Positions 1-5,867 of a stretch of DNA of 5,867 nucleotides are shown here, one piece after another. Each line of letters opens with the position of its first letter. The stretch's first letter is position 1. Both the position numbers and the translations under genes were made by a program. The notes under the pieces are model-generated. The model did no database searches. It was not told where the DNA came from and saw nothing but the letters and a program-made list of their open reading frames with translations. This DNA is from Gemmatimonadota bacterium (GTDB lineage: Bacteria > Gemmatimonadota > Gemmatimonadetes > Longimicrobiales > Gaopeijiaceae): positions 1-5,867 of the forward strand of contig JACQVC010000415.1 in the NCBI GenBank assembly GCA_016209995.1, in the 5' to 3' direction.

Positions 1-242
1 CATCGGCTCCGCTCGCCCCGCTCGAGTTCGAGGCCCTCGGCGACTAGCTCCCGGGCCAGACCGTGGGCGGCCAGCAGGTCTCCGTTCCGGTTCTACCTTG
101 GTCAGCAGGCTGCTGAAGGAGTACGGCGCGTCGCGGGCCCGGGGCCGGATCATGTGGAGCATGGATGACTGGGACCAGGCGACCGGCAGCGACTGGTACC
201 GCCGGTTGAATCGATCGGTCATGAGCCCTAAGATGAGGGTCT
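1..242. other. Region upstream of uvrA, coding content unresolved
   Basis: No gene can be called here. On the + strand, the frame starting at base 3 reads APLAPLEFEALGD and stops with TAG at 45-47, which could be the last residues of an upstream gene. On the minus strand, an open frame from an ATG at 222 down to the window edge begins [20 protein letters not shown] with G/C-rich third positions, but becomes Arg/Gly/Pro-rich below about base 90. There, a different minus frame reads [20 protein letters not shown], which looks more like protein. The + frame from TTG at 98 is also open but runs 115 bp into uvrA. Third codon positions of the two strands coincide here, so base bias cannot decide the strand. 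The simplest reading is a gene tail to 47, then about 195 bp of intergenic DNA with the uvrA promoter. Confidence 0.35.
206..234 (+). promoter_or_regulatory. Putative sigma-70-type promoter of uvrA
   Basis: TTGAAT (206-211) and TAAGAT (229-234) are separated by exactly 17 bp. Each matches the TTGACA/TATAAT consensus at four of six positions. The -10 element ends 8 bp before the uvrA ATG, so transcription would start at about 240-243 and the mRNA would have almost no leader. An inverted repeat, ACCGGC (182-187) and GCCGGT (201-206), touches the -35 element, and the spacer contains the short palindrome ATCGAT (210-215). No LexA-type box is evident. The consensus used is that of E. coli, and the host's sigma factor preference is unknown. 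Confidence 0.35.
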
Positions 243-3131
243 ATGGCTCGCGACAAGCTCATCGTCCGCGGGGCGAGGGAGCACAACCTCCAGAACATCG
301 ATGTCGAGCTCCCGCGCGGGAAGCTGGTGGTCATCACCGGCCTCTCGGGCTCGGGTAAGTCATCTCTCGCCTTCGACACGATTTACGCCGAAGGCCAGCG
401 GCGCTACGTCGAATCGCTGTCGGCCTACGCGCGCCAGTTCCTCGGGCTCATGGAGAAGCCCGACGTCGACGCGATCGAAGGTCTCTCACCGGCGATCTCT
501 ATCGAGCAGAAATCGGCGGGGCACAACCCTCGCTCGACCGTCGGTACCGTCACCGAGATCTACGACTATCTGCGTCTCTTGTGGGCGCGCGTGGGCGTGC
601 CCCACTGCCCCAACTGCGGGGCCCGAGTCCTGAGGCAGTCCGCGTCGCAGATCGTCGAGCAGCTCCTGCGCTGGGGAGATGGCAATCGGATCGAGGTGCT
701 GGCTCCCCTGGTGCGCGGACGCAAGGGCGAGTTTCGCGATCTGTTCGCCAAGGCTCGCAAGGATGGCTTCGTCCGCGTGCAGGTCGACGGCGAGACGTAC
801 GACCTGTCCGATCCGCCGGCCCTCAACCGTTACGAGAATCACGACATCTCGCTCGTCGTGGACCGGCTGGTCATCCGCGAGGAGGATCGAACGCGACTGG
901 CCGACTCGGTGGAAACCGCGCTCAAGGCCGCGGAAGGCATAGTCGAGGTGCTGCGTCACCGCGATAAGGGCGTCGAGGCCCACCTTTACAGCGAGCGCTA
1001 CGCGTGCGCGCGTTGTGGCACGGGCCTGGCCGAGCTCGAGCCGCGCCAGTTCTCGTTCAACTCGCCTTACGGGGCGTGTCCCGAGTGTGGCGGGCTGGGT
1101 ACGCGCAAGGAAGTGAACGCGGACCTGGTGATCGCCGATCCTATCATCTCGATCCTCGAGGGCGTGATCCTGCCCTGGGGCGAGCCCACGGGCCAGCTCC
1201 GTCATTCCGTGATCCCCGGCTTGGCGGCGGCCTACGAGTTCGATCCGAACACGCCGTGGGGAATGCTGCCCGCCGATGTCCACCACGCCATCCTCCACGG
1301 CTCCGGCGGCAAGAAAATTCGCTTCCCGTACCGGGCCGGTAAGGCCAGGAGTTACTACGAGGACGCTTGGGAGGGTGTGTTGGCGAACGTCGAGCGCCGC
1401 TACCGGGAAACGCCTTCTGACGCGGTGCGCGACGAGCTGGAAAAGTTCATGTCCACGCTCCCGTGCACGGCTTGCGGCGGCACGCGTCTGCGCGCGGACT
1501 CACTGTCGGTCACGGTGGGCGGCCGTTCCATCGGCGAGGTCGTCAATCTGGCGGTCGTGGACGCGCTGGCCTTCTTCCAGGCGCTGCCCGTGTCCGGCAC
1601 CCGCGGTCCCGCTTCTGACGGCGGCCCCGCAGACGAGCCGCCGCTCGCGGCGGCGGTGGCCGGCCCGATTCTCAAGGAAGTCAGCGAGCGCCTTCGCTTC
1701 CTCGTCGATGTCGGGCTCGATTATCTCACGCTGGGCCGGTCGGCCGAGACGCTTTCGGGCGGCGAGGCGCAGCGCATCCGGCTGGCCACGCAGATCGGCA
1801 GCCGGCTGGTCGGTGTGCTCTACATCCTGGACGAGCCGTCCATCGGGTTGCACCACCGGGACAACGAACGACTGCTCAACACGCTGCGCGCACTGCGCGA
1901 CCTCGGCAACACGGTCATCGTGGTCGAGCACGACGAAGACACGATTCGCGCTGCGGACTTTCTGGTCGACCTGGGTCCGGGTGCGGGGCGGCATGGCGGC
2001 AACCTCGTCGCCAGCGGCGACATAGCTGCGATCATGAGCGCGCCGGATTCCATCACGGGTGCGTACCTGCGCGGGGCGAGGAGCATTGCCGTGCCGCGGC
2101 GGCGGCGGCCGGCGGACCCGGACCGTGCGCTCTACGTGCGCGGAGCCCGGCAGTACAACCTGCGTGATCTGGACGTGATGTTCCCGCTCGGCTGTTTCAT
2201 CTGCGTCACGGGCGTGAGCGGCTCGGGCAAGTCGACGCTCGTGAACGAGATTCTGTATCGCACGCTGGCCCGGCACCTCCACCATGCCCGCCTGGTGTCT
2301 GGGGCGCACGATCGGATCGAGGGCCTCGAGCGGATCGACAAGGTGGTCGAGGTGGACCAGTCGCCCATCGGCCGGACGCCGCGCTCGAACCCTGCGACCT
2401 ACACGGGCCTCTTCACGCCCATCCGCGAACTGTTCGCCAGCCTGCCCGAATCCAAGATGCGAGGGTACGGGGCGGGCCGGTTCTCCTTCAATGTGAAGGG
2501 CGGTCGCTGCGAGGCATGCGCCGGCGATGGTCTCGTCAAGATTGAGATGCACTTTCTGCCTGACGTCTACGTGCCCTGCGACGTCTGCCGCGGCCGGCGC
2601 TACAATCGGGAGACCCTGGAGGTCTATTACAAGGGGCAGAACATCGCCAATGTCCTGGAGATGACCGTGGATGAAGCGCTGGAGCTGTTCGCCGCGGTGC
2701 CCCGCATCCGCTCGCGGCTCGAGACGCTCTCCGACGTGGGATTGGGGTACATCCACCTGGGACAGTCGGCGACGACGCTGTCGGGCGGTGAGGCGCAGCG
2801 CGTGAAGCTGGCCACCGAGCTGGCGCGTCGCGCCACGGGCAAGACCATCTATATCCTCGATGAGCCCACCACGGGCCTCCACTTCGAGGATGTGCGCATG
2901 CTTCTGGACGTGCTCCACCGCCTCGTGGACCGCGGCAACACTGTGGTTATCATCGAGCACAACCTGCACGTGATCAAGACGGCGGACTGGATCATCGACC
3001 TCGGACCTGAAGGCGGAACGGGTGGCGGTCGTATCGTAGCAGAGGGTGCACCGGAACAGGTGGCGGCCCAGGCCCTTTCCCACACCGGGCGATTCCTGAG
3101 CCAGGCTCTGGGACTCGCGGATGTGGCGTAG
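243..3131 (+). CDS. uvrA: UvrA, excinuclease ABC subunit A
   Basis: UvrA is the dimeric DNA-damage sensor of nucleotide excision repair; it loads UvrB onto lesions using two ABC-type ATPase modules. At 962 aa this copy is full length for the family (about 940-970). Module I has Walker [10 protein letters not shown] (33-41), Q-loop IEQK (87-90), signature LSGGEAQR (504-511), Walker [11 protein letters not shown] (528-537) and the VEHD switch (561-564). Module II has GVSGSGKST (657-665), LSGGEAQR (846-853), [10 protein letters not shown] (871-880) and IEHN (904-907). CxxC pairs occur at 122/125, 255/258, 279/282, 408/411, 756/759 and 779/782; the 756-782 set frames the C-terminal zinc module that contacts DNA. 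Residues about 131-250 correspond to the UvrB-binding domain and about 285-400 to the insertion domain. A Gly/Pro/Ala/Asp-rich stretch at about 451-474 looks longer than in classical UvrA. The ATG is chosen because [16 protein letters not shown] aligns with the usual N-terminus; the purine run GAGGG at 235-239 is only 3 nt from it. The gene probably forms its own transcription unit. Confidence 0.98.
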   Translation: MARDKLIVRGAREHNLQNIDVELPRGKLVVITGLSGSGKSSLAFDTIYAEGQRRYVESLSAYARQFLGLMEKPDVDAIEGLSPAISIEQKSAGHNPRSTVGTVTEIYDYLRLLWARVGVPHCPNCGARVLRQSASQIVEQLLRWGDGNRIEVLAPLVRGRKGEFRDLFAKARKDGFVRVQVDGETYDLSDPPALNRYENHDISLVVDRLVIREEDRTRLADSVETALKAAEGIVEVLRHRDKGVEAHLYSERYACARCGTGLAELEPRQFSFNSPYGACPECGGLGTRKEVNADLVIADPIISILEGVILPWGEPTGQLRHSVIPGLAAAYEFDPNTPWGMLPADVHHAILHGSGGKKIRFPYRAGKARSYYEDAWEGVLANVERRYRETPSDAVRDELEKFMSTLPCTACGGTRLRADSLSVTVGGRSIGEVVNLAVVDALAFFQALPVSGTRGPASDGGPADEPPLAAAVAGPILKEVSERLRFLVDVGLDYLTLGRSAETLSGGEAQRIRLATQIGSRLVGVLYILDEPSIGLHHRDNERLLNTLRALRDLGNTVIVVEHDEDTIRAADFLVDLGPGAGRHGGNLVASGDIAAIMSAPDSITGAYLRGARSIAVPRRRRPADPDRALYVRGARQYNLRDLDVMFPLGCFICVTGVSGSGKSTLVNEILYRTLARHLHHARLVSGAHDRIEGLERIDKVVEVDQSPIGRTPRSNPATYTGLFTPIRELFASLPESKMRGYGAGRFSFNVKGGRCEACAGDGLVKIEMHFLPDVYVPCDVCRGRRYNRETLEVYYKGQNIANVLEMTVDEALELFAAVPRIRSRLETLSDVGLGYIHLGQSATTLSGGEAQRVKLATELARRATGKTIYILDEPTTGLHFEDVRMLLDVLHRLVDRGNTVVIIEHNLHVIKTADWIIDLGPEGGTGGGRIVAEGAPEQVAAQALSHTGRFLSQALGLADVA

Positions 3132-3134
3132 GAG

Positions 3135-3176
3135 AGCGGGTTAGCGGGTGCTAACCCGCCAACCTGCGAACCCGCT
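3135..3176 (+). terminator. Stem-loop cluster after uvrA, probable terminator
   Basis: Four bases after the uvrA stop, GCGGGTTAG (3136-3144) and CTAACCCGC (3151-3159) form a perfect 9-bp stem with a 6-nt loop. A third arm, AACCCGCT (3169-3176), can instead pair with AGCGGGTT (3135-3142), enclosing a smaller hairpin of GCGGGT (3144-3149) with ACCCGC (3154-3159). No U-tract follows either form, so this is not a textbook intrinsic terminator. It may act as a U-less terminator or as a 3'-end stabiliser. Its position just after the stop codon and before a new transcription unit supports a 3'-end role. Confidence 0.5.
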
Positions 3177-3285
3177 TGGGGCGGGGTGGGACGACGGCGG
3201 ACAGGATGTTAGGTTGTAAGACTTGAAGGGAGCAGCGCGCGCGGCGGAGCCTGGGCCGAGGAAGGGGCCGAAACCACGGCCAGTC

Positions 3286-3327
3286 GGGTGCCGTAGGGGT
3301 GGAAGCGTGGGGCAGGGGGAGGCGGGG
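3286..3327 (+). other. G-run cluster with G-quadruplex potential in leader of YbjN-like gene
   Basis: The + strand carries GGG at 3286-3288, then GGGG at 3296-3299, GGGG at 3309-3312, GGGGG at 3315-3319 and GGGG at 3324-3327. Loops between the last four runs are 9, 2 and 4 nt, compatible with an extended G-quadruplex pattern. The cluster ends 27 nt before the ATG of the YbjN-like gene and 17 nt before its ribosome binding site, on the strand that would be present in mRNA. Overall GC is high, so chance occurrence is possible, and folding is inferred rather than shown. Confidence 0.35.
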
Positions 3328-3344
3328 CCTGCACGACCTGGATT

Positions 3345-3348
3345 GGAG
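3345..3348 (+). promoter_or_regulatory. Ribosome binding site fixing the start of the YbjN-like gene
   Basis: GGAG sits 6 nt before the ATG at 3355, which is good Shine-Dalgarno spacing. It favours this start over the in-frame TTG at 3223, whose 44 extra codons would be a low-complexity Arg/Gly/Pro stretch. Confidence 0.6.
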
Positions 3349-3354
3349 TCGAAG

Positions 3355-3753
3355 ATGGTCACAAAAGACGATCTCGAGAGCTTCCTCATTCGTATGAGCG
3401 CGGACTACGATGAGGTGGACGAAGGGATGTTCGTCGTGCGCAGCACTCACGGCGGCGCCGTCGTCGTCCATCACTCTCCGCCCGTTCTGCTTATCCGTAT
3501 GAAGGTCATGAACGTTCCGGAGGACGAGTCCCAGCTGCTGCCGTTCTTTCGTACGCTACTGGAGCTGAATGCCACGGATGTGGTGCACGGGGCGTACGGA
3601 ATCGAGAACGGCGAAGTGGTCCTGAGCGACACGCTCGAGCTCGAGACGCTGGACTTCGAGGAGCTGCGCGCCTCGGTCGAAAGCATGCAGCTCGCGGCGT
3701 CCTCGCACATCGGGCGGATTCAGGAGCTCGCGTCCGCTGGCCGGGAGGGCTGA
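3355..3753 (+). CDS. YbjN / CesT-type secretion-chaperone-like small protein
   Basis: This is a 132-aa acidic protein with no signal peptide or membrane segment, so it is expected in the cytoplasm. The predicted order is an N-terminal helix (about 4-14), two or three beta strands (about 24-50, including MFVVRS, GAVVVHH and PPVLLIRMKV), a central helix (about 56-72, LLPFFRTLLELNAT), a beta hairpin containing GAYGIENGEVVLSDTL (79-94) and a long C-terminal helix (about 99-127). This pattern, especially the leucine-rich helix followed by a Gly-x-(Y/F)-x-I-x-(N/D)-G-x-(V)-V-L hairpin, fits the YbjN and CesT/Tir type III chaperone-like fold. CesT members are dimeric chaperones; YbjN proteins are poorly understood and linked to stress. 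No secretion genes are nearby. It lies 3 bp before pspA and supplies that gene's ribosome binding site, so a role as a PspA partner or regulator is inferred. The family call is from recalled patterns; the exact function is unknown. Confidence 0.8.
   Translation: MVTKDDLESFLIRMSADYDEVDEGMFVVRSTHGGAVVVHHSPPVLLIRMKVMNVPEDESQLLPFFRTLLELNATDVVHGAYGIENGEVVLSDTLELETLDFEELRASVESMQLAASSHIGRIQELASAGREG
3743..3749 (+). promoter_or_regulatory. Strong ribosome binding site of pspA inside the upstream gene
   Basis: GGGAGGG lies 7 nt before the pspA ATG and within the last codons of the YbjN-like gene, whose TGA is at 3751-3753. Ribosomes finishing the first gene would arrive on this site, which suggests translational coupling of the two products. 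Confidence 0.6.
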
Positions 3754-3756
3754 GAC

Positions 3757-4569
3757 ATGGGGATCTTTCAGAAACTCTCGACGCTTCTGCGCTCGAATAT
3801 CAACGACCTGATCGCCCGGGCTGAAAACCCGGAGAAGATGCTCAACCAGGTGATTCTCGACATGCGCGAGCAGCTTGCCCGCGCGAAGCGCGAGGTGGCC
3901 ACGGCCATTGCCGACGAGCGCAAGCTGCGGCAGCAGGTCGAGGAGGAGGGCAAGCAGTCGCGGGAGTGGGAACAGCGTGCCATGCTGGCCGTCCGCGAGA
4001 CGCGCGATGATCTGGCGAAGCAGGCGCTCCTGCGCCAGCAGGAGCACGGCGAACGGGCCGGATCGCTCGAGCAGACGTGGCGCGCCCAGGCGGCGGAAAC
4101 CGAGAAGCTCAAGGTCTCCCTGCGCCAACTCAACGACAAGATCGAGGAGGCGAAGCGCAAGAGGAACCTCCTCATCGCGAAGCAGCGACGGGCGCAGGCC
4201 CAGCGCCGGATTCACGAGACCATGGCCGGGCTCTCCGATCAGTCGGCGTTCGAGGCGTTCGACCGCATGGCCGAGCGCATCGAGGATGCCGAGCGGCGGA
4301 CCGTCGCCTCCATCGAAGTGCACGAGGCCCTGACCGGCGATACGCTCGAGCGCGAATTCCAGAAGCTGCAGGCTGGTTCCGGAGATGTGGACGAGCGGCT
4401 CCTGGCCCTGAAGCAGCAGATGGGGCTCCTGCCCGGCGGCGAGGAGGCGGTGAAACAGCTCAAAGCCGGCGGCGACTCGAAGGCGCAGCCGTCGGAGCCG
4501 CAGGGACTCATCCACGAGGCCGAGCTGATCGAGGAGATCGAGCGCCTGGAGGGCAGCGGCGGCTCCTGA
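3757..4569 (+). CDS. pspA: PspA/IM30 (Vipp1) family membrane-remodelling protein
   Basis: PspA/Vipp1 proteins are ESCRT-III-like coiled-coil proteins that assemble into rings or rods on the inner face of the cytoplasmic membrane and maintain it under stress. This 270-aa copy begins MGIFQKLSTLLRSNINDLIA, the amphipathic membrane-binding helix typical of the family, followed by the conserved AENPEKMLNQVILDM segment (22-36). Continuous charged coiled coil covers about 24-160, and a conserved F-x-R-M-x-x-R-I-x-x-x-E motif lies at 168-179. E. coli PspA is about 222 aa. The additional region here is a Gly/Ala/Ser/Pro-rich linker (about 225-250) and a short acidic helix (about 251-265, LIHEAELIEEIERLE), which resembles the extra C-terminal part of Vipp1 in layout. 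No pspBC, pspF or liaFSR genes are visible, and no sigma-54 promoter was recognised upstream. Regulation therefore probably differs from E. coli, with the coupled small upstream gene a candidate partner. The symbol pspA is by family; function could be closer to Vipp1. Confidence 0.93.
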   Translation: MGIFQKLSTLLRSNINDLIARAENPEKMLNQVILDMREQLARAKREVATAIADERKLRQQVEEEGKQSREWEQRAMLAVRETRDDLAKQALLRQQEHGERAGSLEQTWRAQAAETEKLKVSLRQLNDKIEEAKRKRNLLIAKQRRAQAQRRIHETMAGLSDQSAFEAFDRMAERIEDAERRTVASIEVHEALTGDTLEREFQKLQAGSGDVDERLLALKQQMGLLPGGEEAVKQLKAGGDSKAQPSEPQGLIHEAELIEEIERLEGSGGS

Positions 4570-4630
4570 CCGAACTTCGGATTCTGCCCTCTAGCTGTCT
4601 CGCCGCGACGATCGGACGGCTGGATCTCCG

Positions 4631-5791
4631 ATGAGCATGGCGGGTCGCAGCCCGGCTATCTTCGCGGTCGCGATCGTGGCCCTCGTGGTGCTGTACTTCG
4701 CGTACAGCGTCGCGGAGATCCTGCTGCTCCTCTTCATCGCAACGCTGTTCGCGCTGTATCTGGGACTGCTGACCGATTTCTTCCACGCAAAGCTCGCTAT
4801 TCCGCGGGCGCTGGGGTTGGTTCTCGCGCTGCTGGCCACGCTGGCCGGCATCACGCTGCTCGTGATGCTGATCGTGCCGCCGCTCGCCGTGGAGACCCAG
4901 GGGCTGCTGAACGCGCTACCCAGCATGCTTCAGGCGGGCGAGACCCGGCTCCTCGAGCTGGCCCAGCGCAATGCCCTGATCGGGCAGCTCCTCGGACCGC
5001 TGCCGGAGGGGCAGAGCTACATCGAGTCCATGATGCAGGAAATCCGCGGGTATTTCGCCGGGCTCGTGCCCTATGTCTTCGGCGGAATGCGCTTCCTCAT
5101 CCATTTTGTCTCCGTGCTCGTCATGGGGATCTACCTCTGCCTGCGCCCCAGCCTCTACCGCGAGGGCCTCGTCAGTCTGTTCCCGACGCGCAGACGACCC
5201 CTCGCTCGAGACATCCTCGCGGATCTCAGTCATACGCTGCGAGCCTGGATCGTCGGTCAGGCCCTCGCCATGACGGTGTTGGGTGTGCTCACCTGGCTGG
5301 GGCTGCTGTTCCTGCGGGTGCCGTATGCGCTCGCCTTTGGCGTGTTCACGGGCCTGGCCGCCATCGTCCCGTTCTTCGGGACCCTCGTGTCCACGCTGCT
5401 ACCGGCTCTGGTCGTCCTCAGTACGGATGGCCTGATCAAGGCGCTGGCCGTGATCCTGCTCGGCACCGCGATCCACCTCATCGAAGCCAACCTCGTCGCC
5501 CCGATGATCATGGAGAAGAAGGTGGATCTCCCGCCCGTGCTCACGCTGCTCAGCGTGCTCATCATGGCGCACCTCCTCCATGTGGTCGGTCTGCTCGTCG
5601 CCGTGCCCGTCCTCGCTACCGTCGTCGTTCTCGTCCGCCGTGTCTACATCCTGCTCGTTCTCGAGGCGCGACAGTTCCGCAGCCCGGCGCAAGACCGCGT
5701 GGCGGAGGGCGGGGGCCAAACCGGGACGGCAGGATCGGTCAAGCCGGCGGAAGCGAGTATGCACAAGCTGGTCGACTCGACGGGGACATGA
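4631..5791 (+). CDS. AI-2E family transporter (PerM/TqsA/YhhT-like permease)
   Basis: This 386-aa polytopic inner-membrane protein has about eight hydrophobic segments: about 8-26, 28-48, 61-84, 143-171, 206-229, 233-262 (which may be two), 266-290 and 303-337. A mostly soluble, helical region at about 86-140 separates the third and fourth segments, as is usual in this family. Conserved blocks include LRAWIVGQALAMTVLG (203-218), the FTGLAAIVPFFGTLVSTLLPAL segment (239-260), IHLIEANLVAPMIMEKKVDL (281-300) and GLLVAVPVLA (320-329). TqsA exports the quorum signal AI-2 in E. coli, but other members act in ion or proton exchange or have no known substrate, so the substrate here is open. The last 40 or so residues are a polar Gly/Ala/Glu-rich tail, probably cytoplasmic. 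The gene starts 61 bp after pspA without a convincing terminator, so it may belong to the same operon. Its ribosome binding site is weak (GGAT at 4623-4626), and the ATG at 4637 is an alternative start. Confidence 0.92.
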   Translation: MSMAGRSPAIFAVAIVALVVLYFAYSVAEILLLLFIATLFALYLGLLTDFFHAKLAIPRALGLVLALLATLAGITLLVMLIVPPLAVETQGLLNALPSMLQAGETRLLELAQRNALIGQLLGPLPEGQSYIESMMQEIRGYFAGLVPYVFGGMRFLIHFVSVLVMGIYLCLRPSLYREGLVSLFPTRRRPLARDILADLSHTLRAWIVGQALAMTVLGVLTWLGLLFLRVPYALAFGVFTGLAAIVPFFGTLVSTLLPALVVLSTDGLIKALAVILLGTAIHLIEANLVAPMIMEKKVDLPPVLTLLSVLIMAHLLHVVGLLVAVPVLATVVVLVRRVYILLVLEARQFRSPAQDRVAEGGGQTGTAGSVKPAEASMHKLVDSTGT

Positions 5792-5867
5792 GCCCGCTTC
5801 CCGCATTGCGCTTTGCTCTTGCCATTCCCGCGGCACCCGTTCCATCTATTGCTGGTTAAAGCTGTGA

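Noticed and set aside
98..358. + strand open frame starting at TTG 98
   Set aside because: It would overlap the conserved start of uvrA by 115 bp in another frame, and no ribosome binding site precedes it.
486..1298. Long minus-strand open frame (270 codons) inside uvrA
   Set aside because: It lies fully antisense to conserved UvrA sequence, and its composition is what the mirror of GC-rich codons gives.
1500..3083. Minus-strand open frame of 527 codons inside uvrA
   Set aside because: Antisense shadow of the second UvrA ATPase module; no recognisable family and rich in His/Arg/Asp as expected from mirrored codons.
3223..3354. N-terminal extension of the YbjN-like gene from TTG at 3223
   Set aside because: The 44 codons are low-complexity Arg/Gly/Pro. 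The ATG at 3355 has a well-spaced GGAG and begins the recognisable fold.
3160..3354. Sigma-54 promoter expected for a classical psp operon
   Set aside because: No TGGCAC-N5-TTGC-like element with correct GG/GC spacing was found. Only a weak AT-richer pocket (about 3205-3225) might hold a promoter.
3556..4515. Minus-strand open frame of 319 codons across the YbjN-like gene and pspA
   Set aside because: Leucine/arginine-rich mirror of coiled-coil Glu/Gln/Lys codons in PspA; no independent support.
4570..4580. Short hairpin CCGA-ACT-TCGG after pspA
   Set aside because: Only four base pairs and no U-tract, too weak to call a terminator.
5792..5867. Tail of the window as a possible next gene or terminator
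   Set aside because: No start with a ribosome binding site, no stable stem and no recognisable coding frame; the open frame through it is an off-frame continuation over the permease gene.

Overview
The window comes from a GC-rich bacterium. It carries four well-supported genes, all on the + strand: uvrA (243-3131), a small YbjN/CesT-like protein (3355-3753), a PspA/IM30-family protein (3757-4569) and an AI-2E-family membrane permease (4631-5791). Codon third positions are strongly G/C. The style of the UvrA and PspA proteins, and a small YbjN/CesT-like gene coupled to pspA, would fit Gemmatimonadota or a similar environmental lineage. That placement is an impression from recalled protein sequences, not a database result.

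Layout. Bases 1-242 hold no gene I can call. The first ~47 bases could be the tail of an upstream + strand gene (stop at 45-47), but minus-strand readings are equally protein-like. A promoter-like pair (206-211 and 229-234) lies directly in front of uvrA and would give an almost leaderless mRNA. UvrA is complete (962 aa), with both ATPase modules and all key motifs intact. The 223 bp after uvrA hold a perfect 9-bp stem-loop built from repeated AGCGGGT units, then a small AT-richer pocket, then a G-run cluster able to form a G-quadruplex in the presumed leader of the next gene. The YbjN-like gene and pspA are 3 bp apart, and the pspA ribosome binding site lies inside the end of the upstream gene, so they are very likely cotranscribed and translationally coupled. 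The permease follows 61 bp later with no convincing terminator between, so it may be the third gene of the same operon. Bases 5792-5867 hold no recognisable feature.

Biology. uvrA encodes the damage-recognition ATPase of nucleotide excision repair and appears to be a separate transcription unit. The other three genes look like an envelope-maintenance cluster: a PspA/Vipp1-type membrane-remodelling protein, a small cytoplasmic chaperone-like partner candidate, and a polytopic membrane protein of the PerM/TqsA family. No mobile element, CRISPR array, tRNA, rRNA or clear sign of horizontal transfer is visible. The best candidate for something under-described is the coupled YbjN/CesT-like plus PspA pair with its structured leader; the rest is ordinary housekeeping sequence.
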